Below are positions 11,633 through 25,100 of a DNA stretch of 64,000 bases, one piece after another. The notes beneath the pieces were generated by a model. The model made no database searches, was not told the DNA's origin, and worked only from the letters and a program-made list of their open reading frames with translations. The position numbers and the translations under genes are program-made. Position 1 is the stretch's first letter. The number at the start of each line of letters is the position of its first letter. Source of the stretch: Hybos culiciformis (taxonomy: Eukaryota; Arthropoda; Insecta; Diptera; Hybotidae); contig OZ023273.1 of assembly GCA_964007475.1 (NCBI GenBank), positions 135,381,308 through 135,445,307 of the forward strand, in the 5' to 3' direction.

Positions 11633-14600
11633 TCCACCCTCACTTCCGCCCTCACTTCCGCCCTCACTTCCGCCCTCACTTCCGCCCTCACTTCCGCCCT
11701 CACTTCCGCCCTCACTTCTGCCCTCACTTCCGCCCTCACTTCCGCCTTCACTTCCGCCCTCACTTCCGCCCTCACTTCCGCCCTCACTTCTGCCCTAACT
11801 ACCAACCTCTCTTCCGTCCTCACTTCCGTCCTGATTTCCATCCTGATTTCCGCCCTCACTTCCGCACTTACTTCCGCACTCACTTCCGTCCTCACTTCCG
11901 CCCTCACTTCCGCCTCACTTCCGCCCTCACTTCCGCCCTCACTTCCGCCCTCACTTCCGCCCTCACTTCCGCCCTCACTTCCGCCTTAATTCCGCCCTCA
12001 CTTCCACCCTCACTTCTGCCCTCACTTCCGCCCTCACTTCCACTCTCACTTCCGCCCTCAATCCCGCCCTCACTTCCGCCCTAACTTCCGCCCTCACTTC
12101 CGCCCTCACATCCGCCCTCATTTCCACTTTCACTTCCGCCCTCACTTCCGCACTCACTTGCGCCCTCACTTCAGCCTTCACTTCCGCCCTCACTTCCAAC
12201 CTCACTTCCGCCCTCACTTCTGCCCTAATTACCAACCTCTCTTCCGCCCTCACTTCCGTCCTGATTTCCACCCTGATTTCCGCCCTCACTACCACCCTCG
12301 CTTCCGCCCACACTTCCTCTATCACTTCCGCCCTCACTTCCGCCCTCACTTCCGCCCTCACTTCCGCCCTCACTTCCGCCCTCACTTCCGCCCTCACTTC
12401 CGCCCTCACTTCCGCCCGCACTTCCGCCCGCACTTCCGCCCTCACTTCCGCCCTCACTACCACCCTCGATTCCGCCCTCACTTCCGCCCTCACTTCCGCC
12501 CTCACTTCCGCCCTCACCTCCGCCCTCACTTCCGCCCTCACTTCCGCCCTCACTTCCGCCCGCACTTCCGCCCTCATTTCCGCCCTCACTTCCGCCCTCA
12601 ATTCCGCCCTCACTTCCGCCCTCACTTCCGCCCTCACTTCCGCCCTCACTTCCGCCCTCACTTCCGCCCTCACTTCCGCCCTCACTTCCGCCCTCACTTC
12701 CGCCCTCACTTCCGCCCTCACTTCCGCCCTCACTTCCGCCCTCACTTCCGCCCTCACTTCCGCCCTCACTTCCGCCCGCACTTCCGCCCTCACTTCCGCC
12801 CTCACTACCACCCTCACTTCCGCCCTCACATCCGCCCTCATTTCCACTTTCACTTCCGCCCTCACTTCCGCCCTCACTTCCGCCCTCACTTCCGCCCTCA
12901 CTTCCGCCCTCACTTCCGCCCTCACTTCCGCCCGCACTTCCGCCCTCACTTCCGCCCTCACTACCACCCTCACTTCCGCCCTCACATCCGCCCTCATTTC
13001 CACTTTCACTTCCGCCCTCACTTCCGCACTCACTTGCGCCCGCACTTCCGCCCTCACTTCCGCCCTCACTTCCAACCTCACTTCCGCCCTCACTTCTGCC
13101 CTAATTACCAACCTCTCTTCCGCCCTCACTTCCGTCCTGATTTCCACCCTGATTTCCGCCCTCACTACCACCCTCGCTTCCGCCCTCACTTCCTCTCTCA
13201 CTTCCGCCCTCACTTCCGCCCTCACTTCCGCCCTCACTTCTGCCCTCACTTCCGCCCTCACTTCCGCCCTCACTTCCGCCCGCACTTCCGCCCTCACTTC
13301 CGCCCTCACTACCACCCTCGCTTCCGCCCTCACTTCCTCTCTCACTTCCGCCCTCACTTCCGCCCTCACTTCCGCCCTCACTTCCGCCCTCACTTCCGCC
13401 CGCACTTACGCCCTCATTTCCGCCCTCACTTCCGCACTCACTTCCGCCCTCACTTCCGCCCTCACTTCCGCCCTCACTTCCGCCCTCACTTCCGCCCTCA
13501 CTTCCGCCCTCACTTCCGCCCTCACTTCCGCCCTCACTTCCGCCCTCACTTCCGCCCTCACTTCCGCCCTCGCTTCCGCCCTCACTTCCTCTCTCACTTC
13601 CTCTCTCACTTCCGCCCTCACTTCCGCCCTCACTTCCGCCCTCACTTCCGCCCTCACTTCCGCCCTCACTTCCGCCCTCACTTCCGCCCTCACTTCCGCC
13701 CTCACTTCCGCCCTCACTTCCGCCCTCACTTCCGCCCTCACTTCCGCCCTCACTTCCGCCCTCACTTCCGCCCTCACTTCCGCCCTCACTTCCGCCCTCA
13801 CTTCCGCCCTCACTTCCGCCCTCACTTCCGCCCTCACTTCCGCCCTCACTTCCGCCCTCACTTCCGCCCTCACTTCCGCCCTCACTTCCGCCCTCACTTC
13901 CGCCCTCACTTCCGCCCTCACTTCCGCCCTCACTTCCGCCCTCACTTCCGCCCTCACTTCCGCCCTCACTTCCGCCCTCACTTCCGCCCTCACTTCCGCC
14001 CTCACTTCCGCCCTCACTTCCGCCCTCACTTCCGCCCTCACTTCCGCCCTCACTTCCGCCCCTACTTCCGCCCTCACTTCCGCCCTCACTTCCGCCCTCA
14101 CTTCCGCCCTCACTTCCGCCCTCACTTCCGCCCTCACTTCCGCCCTCACTTCCGCCCTCACTTCCGCCCTCACTTCCGCCCTCACTTCCGCCCTCACTTC
14201 CGCCCTCACTTCCGCCCTCACTTCCGCCCTCACTTCCGCCCTCACTTCTGCCCTCACCTCCGCCCTCACCTCCGCCCTCACCTCCGCCCTCACTTCCGCC
14301 CTCACTTCCGCCCTCACTTCCGCTCTCACTTCCGCTCTCACTTCTGCCCCCACTTCTGCCCCCACTTCTGCCCTCACTTCCGCCCCCACTTCCGCCCCCA
14401 CTTCCGCCCCCACTTCCGCCCTCACTTCCGCCCTCACTTCCGCCCTCACTTCCGCCCTCACTTCCGCCCTCACTTCCGCCCTCACTTCCGCCCTCACTTC
14501 CGCCCTCACTTCCGCCCTCACTTCCGCCCTCACTTCCGCCCTCACTTCCGGCCTCACTTCCGGCCTCACTTCCGCCCTCACTTCCACCCTCACTTCCGCC

Positions 14601-16104
14601 CTCACTTCCACCCTCACTTCCGCCCTCACTTCCGCCCTCACTTCCGCCCTCACTTCCGCCCTCACTTCCACCCTCACTTCCGCCCTCACTTCCGCCCTCA
14701 CTTCCGCCCTCACTTCTGCCCTCACTTCTGCCCTGACTTCCGCCCTCACTTCCACCCTCACTTCCGCCCTCACTTCCGCCCTCACTTCCGCCCTCACTTC
14801 CGCCCTCACTTCCGCCCTCACTTCCGCCCTCACTTCCGCCCTCACTTCCGCCCTCACTTCCGCCCTCACTTCCGCCCTCAATTCCGCCCTCAATTCCGCC
14901 CTCACTTCCGCCCTCACTTCCGCCCTCACTTCCGCCCTCACTTCCGCCCTCACTTCCGCCCTCACTTCCGTCCTCACTTCCGCCCTCACTTCCGCCCTCA
15001 CTTCCGCCCTCACTTCCGCCCTCACTTCCGCCCTCACTTCCGCCCTCACTTCCGCCCTCACTTCCGCCCTCACTTCCGCCCTCAATTCCGCCCTCAATTC
15101 CGCCCTCAATTCCGCCCTCACTTCCGCCCTCACTTCCGCCCTCACTTCCGCCCTCACTTCCGCCCTCACTTCCGCCCTCACTTCCGCCCTCACTTCCGCC
15201 CTCACTTCCGCCCTCACTTCCGCCCTCACTTCCGCCCTCACTTCCGCCCTCACTTCCGCCCTCACTTCCGCCCTCACTTCCGCCCTCACTTCCGCCCTCA
15301 CTTCCGCCCTCACTTCCGCCCTCACTTCCGCTCTCACTTCCGCCCTCACTTCCGCCCTCACTTCCGCCCTCACTTCCGCCCCCACTTCCACCCTAACTTC
15401 CGCCCTCACTTCCGCCCTCACTTCCGCCCTCACTTCCGCCCTCACTTCCGCCCTCACTTCCGCCCTCACTTCCGCCCTCACTTCCGCCCTCACTTCCGCC
15501 CTCACTTCCGCCCTCACTTCCGCCCTCACTTCCGCCCTCACTTCCGCCCTCACTTCCGCCCTCACTTCCGCACTCATTTCCGCCCTCATTTCCGCCCTCA
15601 CTTCCGCCCTCACCTCCGCCCTCACTTCCGCCCTCACTTCCGCCCTCACTTCCGCCCTCACTTCCGCCCTCACTTCCGCCCTCACTTCCGCTCTCACTTC
15701 CGCCCTCACTTCCGCCCTCACTTCCGCCCCCACTTCCACCCTAACTTCCGCCCTCACTTCCGCCCTCACTTCCGCCCTCACTTCCGCCCTCACTTCCGCC
15801 CTCACTTCCGCCCTCACTTCCGGCCTCACTTCCGCCCTAACTTCCGCCCTCACTTCCGCCCTAACTTCCGCCCTAACTTCCGCCCTAACTTCCGCCCTAA
15901 CTTCTGTCCTCCGTTCCGCCCTCCCTTCCGCCCTCCCTTCCGCCCTATCTTCCGGCTTCCCTTCCGCCCCCCTTCCGCCCCCCCTTCCGCCCTCACTTCC
16001 GCCCTCACTTCCGCCCTCACTTCCGCCCTCACTTCCGCCCGCACTTCCGCCCTCACTTCCGCCCTCACTACCACCCTCACTTCCGCCCTCACATCCGCCC
16101 TCAT
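11631..16104. repeat. 12-base GC-rich minisatellite array (about 370 units)
   Basis: Tandem copies of a 12-base unit, plus-strand consensus TTCCGCCCTCAC, run for about 4.5 kb in otherwise very AT-rich DNA. The 3' two thirds (about 13.4-15.9 kb) is nearly homogeneous. The 5' part contains variant units arranged in higher-order blocks: a variant group beginning near 12217 recurs near 13100, and a block with ACTACCACCC and ACATCCGCCC recurs near 12804, 12960 and at the very end near 16065. A one-base deletion near 11911 and further length changes near 15970-15990 shift the phase. The unit length is a multiple of three and lacks stops in five of six frames, so it makes very long open frames (Phe-Arg-Pro-His, Ser-Ala-Leu-Thr, Pro-Pro-Ser-Leu, Val-Arg-Ala-Glu, Glu-Gly-Gly-Ser). 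No start context, splice context or unique flanking coding sequence supports translation. Confidence 0.95.
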
Positions 16105-16118
16105 TTTAGTTGTTAAAT

Positions 16119-16336
16119 AATTTGTAAACGAAAGATTTTTAAAAAATAATTTGAATTTAAATTTTCCACGCCAAATTATTTTGTTTTTATAAATGACAAA
16201 TGATTATTGAACTACCTAATTTGAAAAAAAATTTAAATTTTAAAAAATTTGTAAACGAAAGATTTTTAAAAATAATTTGAATTTAAATTTTTCGCGCCAA
16301 ATTATTTTGTTTTTATAAATAACAAATGATTATTGA
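16119..16336 (+). repeat. tandem duplication, period 127 bp
   Basis: Bases 16119-16210 and 16246-16336 are nearly identical, both starting AATTTGTAAACGAAAGATTT and ending ATGATTATTGA. They differ by a few substitutions and a one-base indel. The repeat sits immediately 3' of the minisatellite and may be its other flank. Confidence 0.85.
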
Positions 16337-18286
16337 GTTGACTCATTTTTTTTGAGTATTCAAACGGTACAGCATGTCGTTTTTTTTTTTAACTCAAATT
16401 CGAATGAGTAAAAAAATTTTTACCCCCTACAGAATTACTCATTTATATCATTCACCCGCTCCTAAAGAAGTATAAACTTCAAAAAACAATATTATCATTG
16501 TATATTCTGGAACGTGATGATTCGTTTCATAAAAAGGACTTTTTTGTTTTTTTTTTTTTATTTAAATAAAAATCAATAAAATTTTATAATCAAAAATATA
16601 AAAACAAAATTTTATGAGTATTTTCGACCATCTGTTGTATTTCAAACAATTGAGAGATTTTTATATTTTCAAATTTAAGAAAAATAAGTTTTTAATTCGT
16701 ATTATTTACAAAAAATAAAATAATAAGAAAAAAAATTAATAAATAAATTCTTTTATAACTTCTCTAGAAAGTTTAGAAATTTTGAAGAAATTTCAGTTTC
16801 AATAAGAATTACGGTATCATGTGGTCAAAATTGAATCATAATGGACTTAATGTTAAGTAACAGAATGAATGTTTTCAATCTTAATTATCGCTCCAACATA
16901 AACTGAAGGCTTCAATTTTTCTACATTACATGATGATGAAATAATTTCAATCTTTTTATTTTTTTTGTCGCGAAAACATATGCCTTCTCGCAACTATATT
17001 TTGAAGAATTTTCAAATTATCATTCATTTTTTTTGAAATTTTATTCTAAACTTTATATATCATTTAAAAATTTACAAAAGAATAAAATTAAATCGGAAAC
17101 AATTTTTTTTCCCACAAAATTTAACCCAAAAATTCATTCAATTGAAAACAGAAATTAAATTGGAATAAAAAAAATCCTTTTTTAATTCAAATTATTGTGT
17201 AATTTTCGAATTTTTCAATTTAATGAATTTCAAAAACACAAAATATTCTGCAAAATGATCTGTATATATATTTTTAAAGGAATTTGATATCATTCAATTT
17301 ACGGAAATTCTATTGTTTCCAAAGTCCAGATATTGACGAGAAAATAAAATATTTTCTTTTTTTGTTATAAAGTTTTTTCAATTTACATTTTCATTACATT
17401 TTCGAAAAAATTATTTTGTTACAAAAGCTACTTTTATTAGGGTCGCAGAAAAGAAGAATGAGCAAAATTTATTATACTGTTAATTAAATTGATTGAAGGC
17501 TTAAAAATATTGATATTAAGTATTTGAAAATTTAATTTTTTAATGCAATTTTTTTTGTAAATTAAACTTTTCAAAAACTTACAGGGTATTCCAAATCGAA
17601 TAAATGAAATATACTCCAACTATTGATTACTATGAAGAGAAAAAAAATTTAAAAATAACATTTTTGTGCAATGGAACATTTCAATTTCAATAATTTTTAA
17701 TGCGGTAAAATTAAGCAAATAAAAAAAAAGAAGAAAAGGATGAATCTCTGCAGACCTATATATATAATTTCATCTCAATTAACAAGACAAAAAAAGAGGA
17801 GAATCAATTTTTCATTACGATTTCCTATTTTTTTTTCTTTTTTACCAATTTGTAAACATAAGTTTTCACATTTTTTTTTTAGCTTTCGTCTGTTTCCCAA
17901 CTGTTTTCTTATAACAATGTAAAATATAGTATTACCTTTAATACGATGAAAATATTTATAACTTCTGCGGATAATAAACTGTTATTGAAACTAGATTATA
18001 CACTAAAAAAAAACTGGTTGGAAAATTATCTATAAAGTTATAAATAAAACTGCAATATTTTCTGGTAGTATATGTGCTCAAAATCTTGCATTTATTATTA
18101 AATACATAATAAACGCGTCCAAAAATATAAAGAAAATGAATTTTAGCAAAATTTGCTACTTCAAAATTATAATTTTTTATTGTTTTTTTTGTACTATACG
18201 AGTTTCTGAAATTTATATGACAAATATTGCTATAATCATATATGAAAAAATAAATGAAAAGCAAAACTATAAGCTATTTTACCTTG
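16337..18286. other. AT-rich noncoding DNA
   Basis: No coding signal was recognised. Short hairpins occur (ACTCA...TGAGT near 16340-16410). A short palindromic motif GAAGTATAAACTTC at 16467-16480 recurs in related form near 44.7 and 45.9 kb. Confidence 0.5.
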
Positions 18287-18294
18287 CTAATGAC

Positions 18295-19139
18295 TAGGCT
18301 TGTGAATTTTAGTTCCTTAAAAACCTTGTTTAGACACCTAAAAAGTTCCTAAAAAAACAAAAAAAAGTCGCTAAAAAAGACACTAAAAAAGTCGCTAAAA
18401 AAATAGTTAAAAAAAATAGTTAAAAAAAATTTCCGAAAAATTTACAGAAATTTAGATTTTGATACAAAAATTTCAAATCTACGAATGATAAAAAAGATAA
18501 TAATTTTGGATTTTCATATTATTTATTATGCGAATATATTAATATAGCAATTTCATTTAAAAGTTAAAAAAAAATATAAATTTCATTGCACAAAAAACTT
18601 AAAAAATGAACATGGATTTTGAAATAAAAATGTAAAAACGAGTTTATTAATTATTGATTGATTTATTGCAATAAATTATAAAATGCTTTCGTAAATTTTC
18701 GAATTCAAATTTTTGTCGGTTAGATCTGAAAAGATTTTTATGTATAGAAAATGATCTTTCAACTTCTGTCGAAGTAATAGGGCCATACTTAAAGGGAATT
18801 ATTTCCTGAACGTTATATTGCTCGCAAATATCATTCTTCTGCCAGATATTATGTTTGAAATTTTTTTCAAAATTGAAAAATCCATGTTTTTCATTATGAC
18901 GGCCTTTAATGTAAGAACAAAATTGGTAAAATAGTTCCTAAAAAAGTCAAAAATGTTTAAAAAAGTCAGTAAAAGTCAAAAAAGTCGAAATAGTCGCTAA
19001 AACATGAAATAGGTAGAAAAAGTCGCTAACATATTGGGCTCAAATTACAGCAAATTTTTCGAAACGTGGAGATATTTTAATAAAAATCTGTTATTACGCA
19101 CGACTGAAAAAAGGTAATTACCTAAAAATCACAACCCTA
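18295..19139 (-). mobile_element. degenerate hAT transposon (845 bp)
   Basis: The element has imperfect terminal inverted repeats, TAGGCTTGTGAATTTTAG on the left and TAGGGTTGTGATTTTTAG on the reverse complement of the right end. It is flanked by a perfect 8-bp target-site duplication CTAATGAC (18287-18294 and 19140-19147). Subterminal regions carry many copies of short AAAAAGTCGCTAA-like motifs (about 18330-18430 and 18935-19030), as expected of hAT transposase-binding clusters. The interior keeps a C-terminal transposase fragment on the minus strand. The perfect duplication suggests a fairly recent insertion of an already deleted copy. Confidence 0.92.
18650..18903 (-). pseudogene. hAT transposase dimerisation-domain fragment
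   Basis: Reading the minus strand downward from about 18903 gives an open stretch of roughly 80 codons with the segment YGPITSTEVERSFSIHKNLF, followed by a basic stretch and FENLRKHFIIYC. The 'T-S-x-x-V-E-R-S-F-S' core and the following 'N-L-x-K-H' are characteristic of the hAT family C-terminal dimerisation domain. The N-terminal DNA-binding finger and the catalytic DDE region are missing, so it cannot be active. It lies inside the element bounded by CTAATGAC duplications. Confidence 0.8.
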
Positions 19140-19147
19140 CTAATGAC

Positions 19148-22100
19148 AAATAACGTTCACTAGTTTGATTTGAACTATACACATAGCAAAAAATTTAAAA
19201 AATATAAAGATGACGCAGCTATATGCTTTTTCAGTGTAATTATTAGAAGAAAAATAAATGAGAACAATAAAATATCAATGAAAAAACAAAATCAGAAAAT
19301 TATGTGAACAAAAATTTTATTGCATTAAGTTACTTACAATATAGATAGTTGCAGAACTAAAAGTTGTGGCAAAATGATAGTATGAATGTATGATATATAA
19401 TGATGTATAATGATGTATAATGTGATGTTTTCAAAATATTTTTGGACTGATTTTAACAGTGAAAAATAAATTTGTTTTTCCAAAGGATTACGGATTATGA
19501 ATGAAACATCAAAAAACCATATGTAGAATTTCAGGATAGAAAAATATTACTTAAACATATAATACGGTGAAAATTGGTAAACATAAAAAATATTAATTGA
19601 AGGCTAACATATTGCCGCTACGGTTGATAGTTTTAGAAAGATCATACCTACAATCAAAGTTCAATGCAAGAAAATTAAAGAAACGATTCCATGCTTCGAA
19701 ATAAACATTTTAAACATTTTAAAATAATTTTTCCAAAAAAGTTTCATTCAAATTTGCTCATTATGTTGTTTTCAAACATGCAAAACATGCTAAATTCCTC
19801 GTTAACACTCATGTTTTATTTAATAATAAAAAAATAAAAAAAAAAAAAGAATGGAAAAAACTCATATGGTGCTTTAAAGATGTGGTATTTTAATTTTGTT
19901 GAAAATTCCTCTTCAAATTACTAGACTTTTATTTACAAAACACAAAAAAGAATAATAAAAAAAAATAAAAAACAAATTTGTACACCATTTGCCAAATCTG
20001 TTTTAAATTTTAAAGGAAACAAAACTAAAAATTATTATTACCACTTAGAAAAATTAAAAAGATCTCACACTTTTAATATCGTAAAGGCTTGGGCCGCCGG
20101 TTTGTTTTTGTGATAATGAATTTTTAAATATATTAAAGAATTATTTCATTACATTTAGAATGAACATATAAATGAGATCATATTAAAGAAATTTTATTTA
20201 TTTTAATATTAGGAATTTAAGTTCGCTGATAGTTGCCATTTTTAGAGCACGAGTACCCATAAATGGTGAATGTTTTTGAAATTTATAGAATGGCTATTTT
20301 TTAATTTTAATGCACCTAATTACAATAAATTTTAAGCCGCCACTTTAGATTTTACTTTCATATGTTTAACTTTAATGTCAAGTGCATTAATGATATGAGA
20401 ATTTTATTTTAATTTGCTTCTCAAAATAAAGTTTTACAATTTACATTAGTGATTTATAAAAAAAAAATTGAATTTTGTAAACAAATGAATAGAAAATTTT
20501 ATTTATTTTAGTTTTCTATAATTTTTTTCCGATTGAAAGGGTGGTTTCGTCTTACATACAGATTTATAATTTTAAAAAGATACATATTATTTTAAGTTGA
20601 ATAAACTTTCAATGAAGATGAATCATTTGCAAAATGAAATAATTAATTGTTAAATTCTTTGAAATTAAAATATGAATTTTTACTATATTTTATTTAAAAA
20701 ATAACAACTTTTTAATTAATTATTCTATTGTAATAAAAACATATAAATTGAGTTATTTTCCAAGATTAGACTGAGCTTTTAATTTTTCTTTTTTTTTTTA
20801 TTAAAATTACCAAATCACTAGGTGGGATACCTTTTATACTTAAAGAAGTATGGATTTGGGAAGTTTAGACGGAATTAAAAAGTGGGACAGGCAGTAGGGA
20901 ATCATTTACACTTTTCTTTCTTAAATCAGCGCGAGTCGTAAATCAAACGTCCTCCAGCTGTAGGGAACAATTATTCCAAATGCCGATATTTTTAAAAAAT
21001 TTTACCTGTTCCTTGTAGTACCAATATTTATTTTTACTTATCACTCACTGCATGTAGTTTTTAAATTTAAATAAATTTATCACAATTTTTCAACTCGAAA
21101 TTTATTCAAAATTATGTGTACAAAATATTTTTGAAACGAAAAAAAAAATTACAATATTTTTTAATTATATTTAACACATCAGTTCTCTCAAGCACAATTA
21201 TTCTTTCAATAAAATGTTATCGCACTCGAAATCTCCCCCAAGTTGATATTTAAAAAGAAATCCATCATTGCCCCATCAAATTTTCATAAAACTCTGTTAT
21301 GTCATTACAAATAATAATAAAATTCCATAACATAAGAAACAGTTGGTACTTAAATGTTGAAGGGAAAAACAAAACAATTTTTTTATGATCACAAAATGTG
21401 TAAGATTGAATAGTCTGTGCAATATATGCAATACATTATTTAATGAAAAATTATCAATAGGTATGTCTATTTAAATGGTAACACATTAACTTTTATTTTT
21501 TTTGGTTATTCAAAAACGTGAATAATGTTGTTGCAAAATAATGTGGAAAACAATAATTTTGACTTTTCTAATGAAAATTCTATTATTAAAAGAAAATCTC
21601 GATAATTGTTAAAATTAATTTGCTACAAGTGAAATTATAACATCCAATTATGAGAATTTTTTTTAAAACTACGTTCATTATTTTTAATGAAAATATTTAA
21701 AGAAAATTTGAAACCGGGAGACTCAATTTTGTGGAAATATTGATAATAGGTCTAGATATTTGAATGGAAACTTATTTTAATTTTATAATAATAATATGAT
21801 TTGTACTTAATGATATTTTCAAAGTAAATAAGAATTACATTTATCGGATCTAACTTTTATATTATTTATTAAGGAACTCTTAATAATATTAAAATATTTA
21901 ATTTCTTGAAAATTAGAAGTATGATATCATCTGCCAAACCCTATAATACTTCCCTAATGAATTCGTACAATGTAATACATACATAGGTTGACCAATTTAA
22001 GGTTTTTTTTTTTTAATTTTATACATAGACTACGATTTTTGAAGGATATAATCTATGAGAATATGTGATTATTTTAGACACAAAGAACTAAAATTAAGAA

Positions 22101-25100
22101 TATTATTATGAAAAAAATTAATATCCTTTTTTTTTTTTTTGAAATTTTAAGCCACATTTTTGTCACGTTAAGGATTATGGTTTAACAAATAACTAATTTT
22201 TCAAATCTTTTGAAGGTTTTTGGACTTTATTATATTAATAAATTTCATAATAAAGAATTAAATAATTAGAATCAAAAATATATTTAATAAGCAAATTATA
22301 TTTGCAATAAGGGATTTTATACATTGAAGTGACATCATCGTAATATTTCTAATATTTACTGTATTTACATTAATTTATTTATTTATTTTATTTATTGATT
22401 TGAATTTATTATAATAAATTACAAACAAATTCTTAAATCTGGATCTTAGCTGCTAGGGCCTTAGAACCTATTTATGTTATAACTATTATTTTATATTTTT
22501 GATGGATGGGAAATTTAATGATAGTTTTGGATTAAGGGTTATGGATATGGGTATGTTGAAATTTTTTTTTTTTTTTATAATTGGAGAGCTCATTTTATAT
22601 TACATATTTAAAGGAGTTAATACATTAATTATTTTATGGCTACACTTTTCCATAATATAAAACAAAAAAAAATCTATTCTACTTAGATAATATTGAAATG
22701 GGGTTTGATTTCAAAAAAAATTGAAGATGATTTTTTTGTATTTTATCGAAAAGTAAAAATAATTCTGTTTTGTTTAAAAAGATAATGAAATTTTATTTTA
22801 CACTAACACAAATTATAAAAATAGATTTAATTATTATAGTTCATAAGAATAAGACTAATTTAACATTAAAAAATCAAAAAAGAAAAATTTAATTTCTTTG
22901 AAGAATAAATAAATTCACTTTAAATTTTATTATATATACTAATTTTGTTAGCTTATTCTTATTATGGGTCATAAACCTATAATAAGACAAATTAGAACAT
23001 AAGTTGATTAGATTAATGAATGGAAATAAAATAACTTCTTCAGCCCACAATATTAAGTGCTGCTATATTATTTGCATGTTTGAATAAATTTTTTTTGAAT
23101 AATCAAAATTTAAAAATACATATATGTTTGTAAGTAAACCAAAAAAGAAAAAGAAAATTATTTCAATGATTGTACATATGGTATTTAATAAAAACTTTTA
23201 ACTTGTGTTTACATTCTATAAAACAATTTTTTTGATTGAATTTCTAAAAAAAAAATCTATTTATTGAAAGTCCTAATGCGCCTTTGTTTCCTGATGTGGC
23301 ATTAAATATCAGCTTTTGTATTTAAAATAAAAATGATTCACTCTATATTACTCAAATATCCATTTTATAGTAATATTTCAATGTTCTAAATCTAAAGTCT
23401 TGGCTGGCGTTCAAAAGTAAATTGTGAGAATTTTTCGAAAATATCAATAACAGAAAGAAGTTGAATTATTTTAATAATTTTAAATTAAATTAAATTCAAC
23501 GTTTTAAATAAGTCAACATGTCGCATTTATTAGTATTCATATTCAACGCTGTTAATCCTAATAGTCAAAACTTTAACTTTAAATGGCTAACAAAAATAAA
23601 TAGCAACAGAACTTTAAAGAATAATAATTTCGAAAAAAACAATGAAATTATCAATTAGACACGTTTCATTCAATAAATTTCAAAATATTTGTCTTTGTAC
23701 CCACCCATTCATAGAGTTTGTTTTTCTCAAGTTCATCGTTATTATAATTTGAAAATTTTATTTTTTTATTTTTATAATGAAAAATTCATTTGGACTCTAT
23801 AAAATACTTAAGAGTTTTTCTCAAAATTTATGAACTTTTAGTTTTTTAATAAATTTATATACTTGAAAAGGAAAAAATAAGGTGACAAAAATTTTCTTTA
23901 TGAACATTCATTAAATTTTTTTTTTTTTTGTTTTAAGATTTTATTTATTTTCTACTTAGAATGAAGCATTTAATTTCATAAATTTAAAATTTTGAGTGCA
24001 TTTGTTTATGATTTTAATTTTAACTTCTTATTTTCAGCCATAAAGATTTTCCATTATTCTTAGTAGTAAGTGACTGAAAATTTATGTGTTTATGATTTTA
24101 TGTGAACTCTTTCCCTGGCGATGTTCGTGAACCATAATTTTACGAAAACTTGATAATTTCTAATGGAATTAACATTTTTTTGATTAAGTATATAAAATCT
24201 TATAAAAATCTGCTTCAAAAAATTTTGTGAATTTTTTAAAAATATTTTTGGTTAGAGGAAAAAAAATGATAAAACAAAATTCTATTTTAAGTAATTTTGA
24301 TATGTGGAACAAAATATTAAATTTGAATTTATTTTCATAATTTATAATTTTATATAATTTACTTATTCTATTCTAACTTGAACTACTTAGTAGATATACG
24401 TTTTTAAGGAATGTCAATTGAAAAAAAAAATTATTATAATGACTATATAAAAAAAAAAAGACTTAGACATGAATTTTCTTTCAATAGATAAAATTTATAG
24501 AAATAGAAATATAGTATAACATGGAAAAACGAAAAAAAAATAAAATAAAAAATAACAAATTTTCCACTTTGTAAAACAATTTTACATTTCAAAGTCTGAG
24601 TTATTTTCTTTTATTAAATGAAAATTTCCTTGTCGGCTGCTGCTAGTGACAAAAATAAACACCATTTTCACACCTTAACGCCTCATTTTTAATTTAATTT
24701 ATGGAATCAGTTTTTAGCTTAAAAGATGAAGCAAAAATATAATGAAATTTATATTCCTAAAAAAAACAGATATGTATTATGTATGTACATATTTATATAT
24801 ATGTATAAGAGGATTTTACTAATAAAAGCAAGATATTATTACTTTTTTGTATAAAAAAATAAAAAAAAATATTGTAATAAAATTTCCATTTTCGGATGCT
24901 CTCAATGAAAATGAATCAAAGAAAAGAAATTAAGAAGTTTACCTATGTATTTAATAATTTGAGTTTTACGTGCATATAGCTTTTTTTGTTCTTAGTCATT
25001 TATATCAAAATATATTGTAATATCCTAAACATGATCTTAATTTAGGTTGCAGTGGACTAAGTACATACTCTGTTAATAAGAAACAAAAAAAACTAAAACC

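Noticed and set aside
11568..11798. Open frame of PPSL repeats at the array start
   Set aside because: Another frame of the same minisatellite; no independent support.
11638..16104. CRISPR array
   Set aside because: The repeats are contiguous 12-mers with no spacers, in a eukaryotic context.
12158..16120. Very long plus-strand open frame of RPHF repeats (1320 codons), and long minus-strand AEVR frames
   Set aside because: The 12-base unit is a multiple of three with a stop in only one of six frames, so long frames are automatic. Both strands are open, the frame shifts within the array, and there is no unique flanking coding sequence or start context.
19338..19356. 19-base micro-exon continuing the Gln-rich frame
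   Set aside because: Acceptor and GTAAGT flank it and the phase fits, but such combinations arise by chance in AT-rich DNA and there is no following exon.
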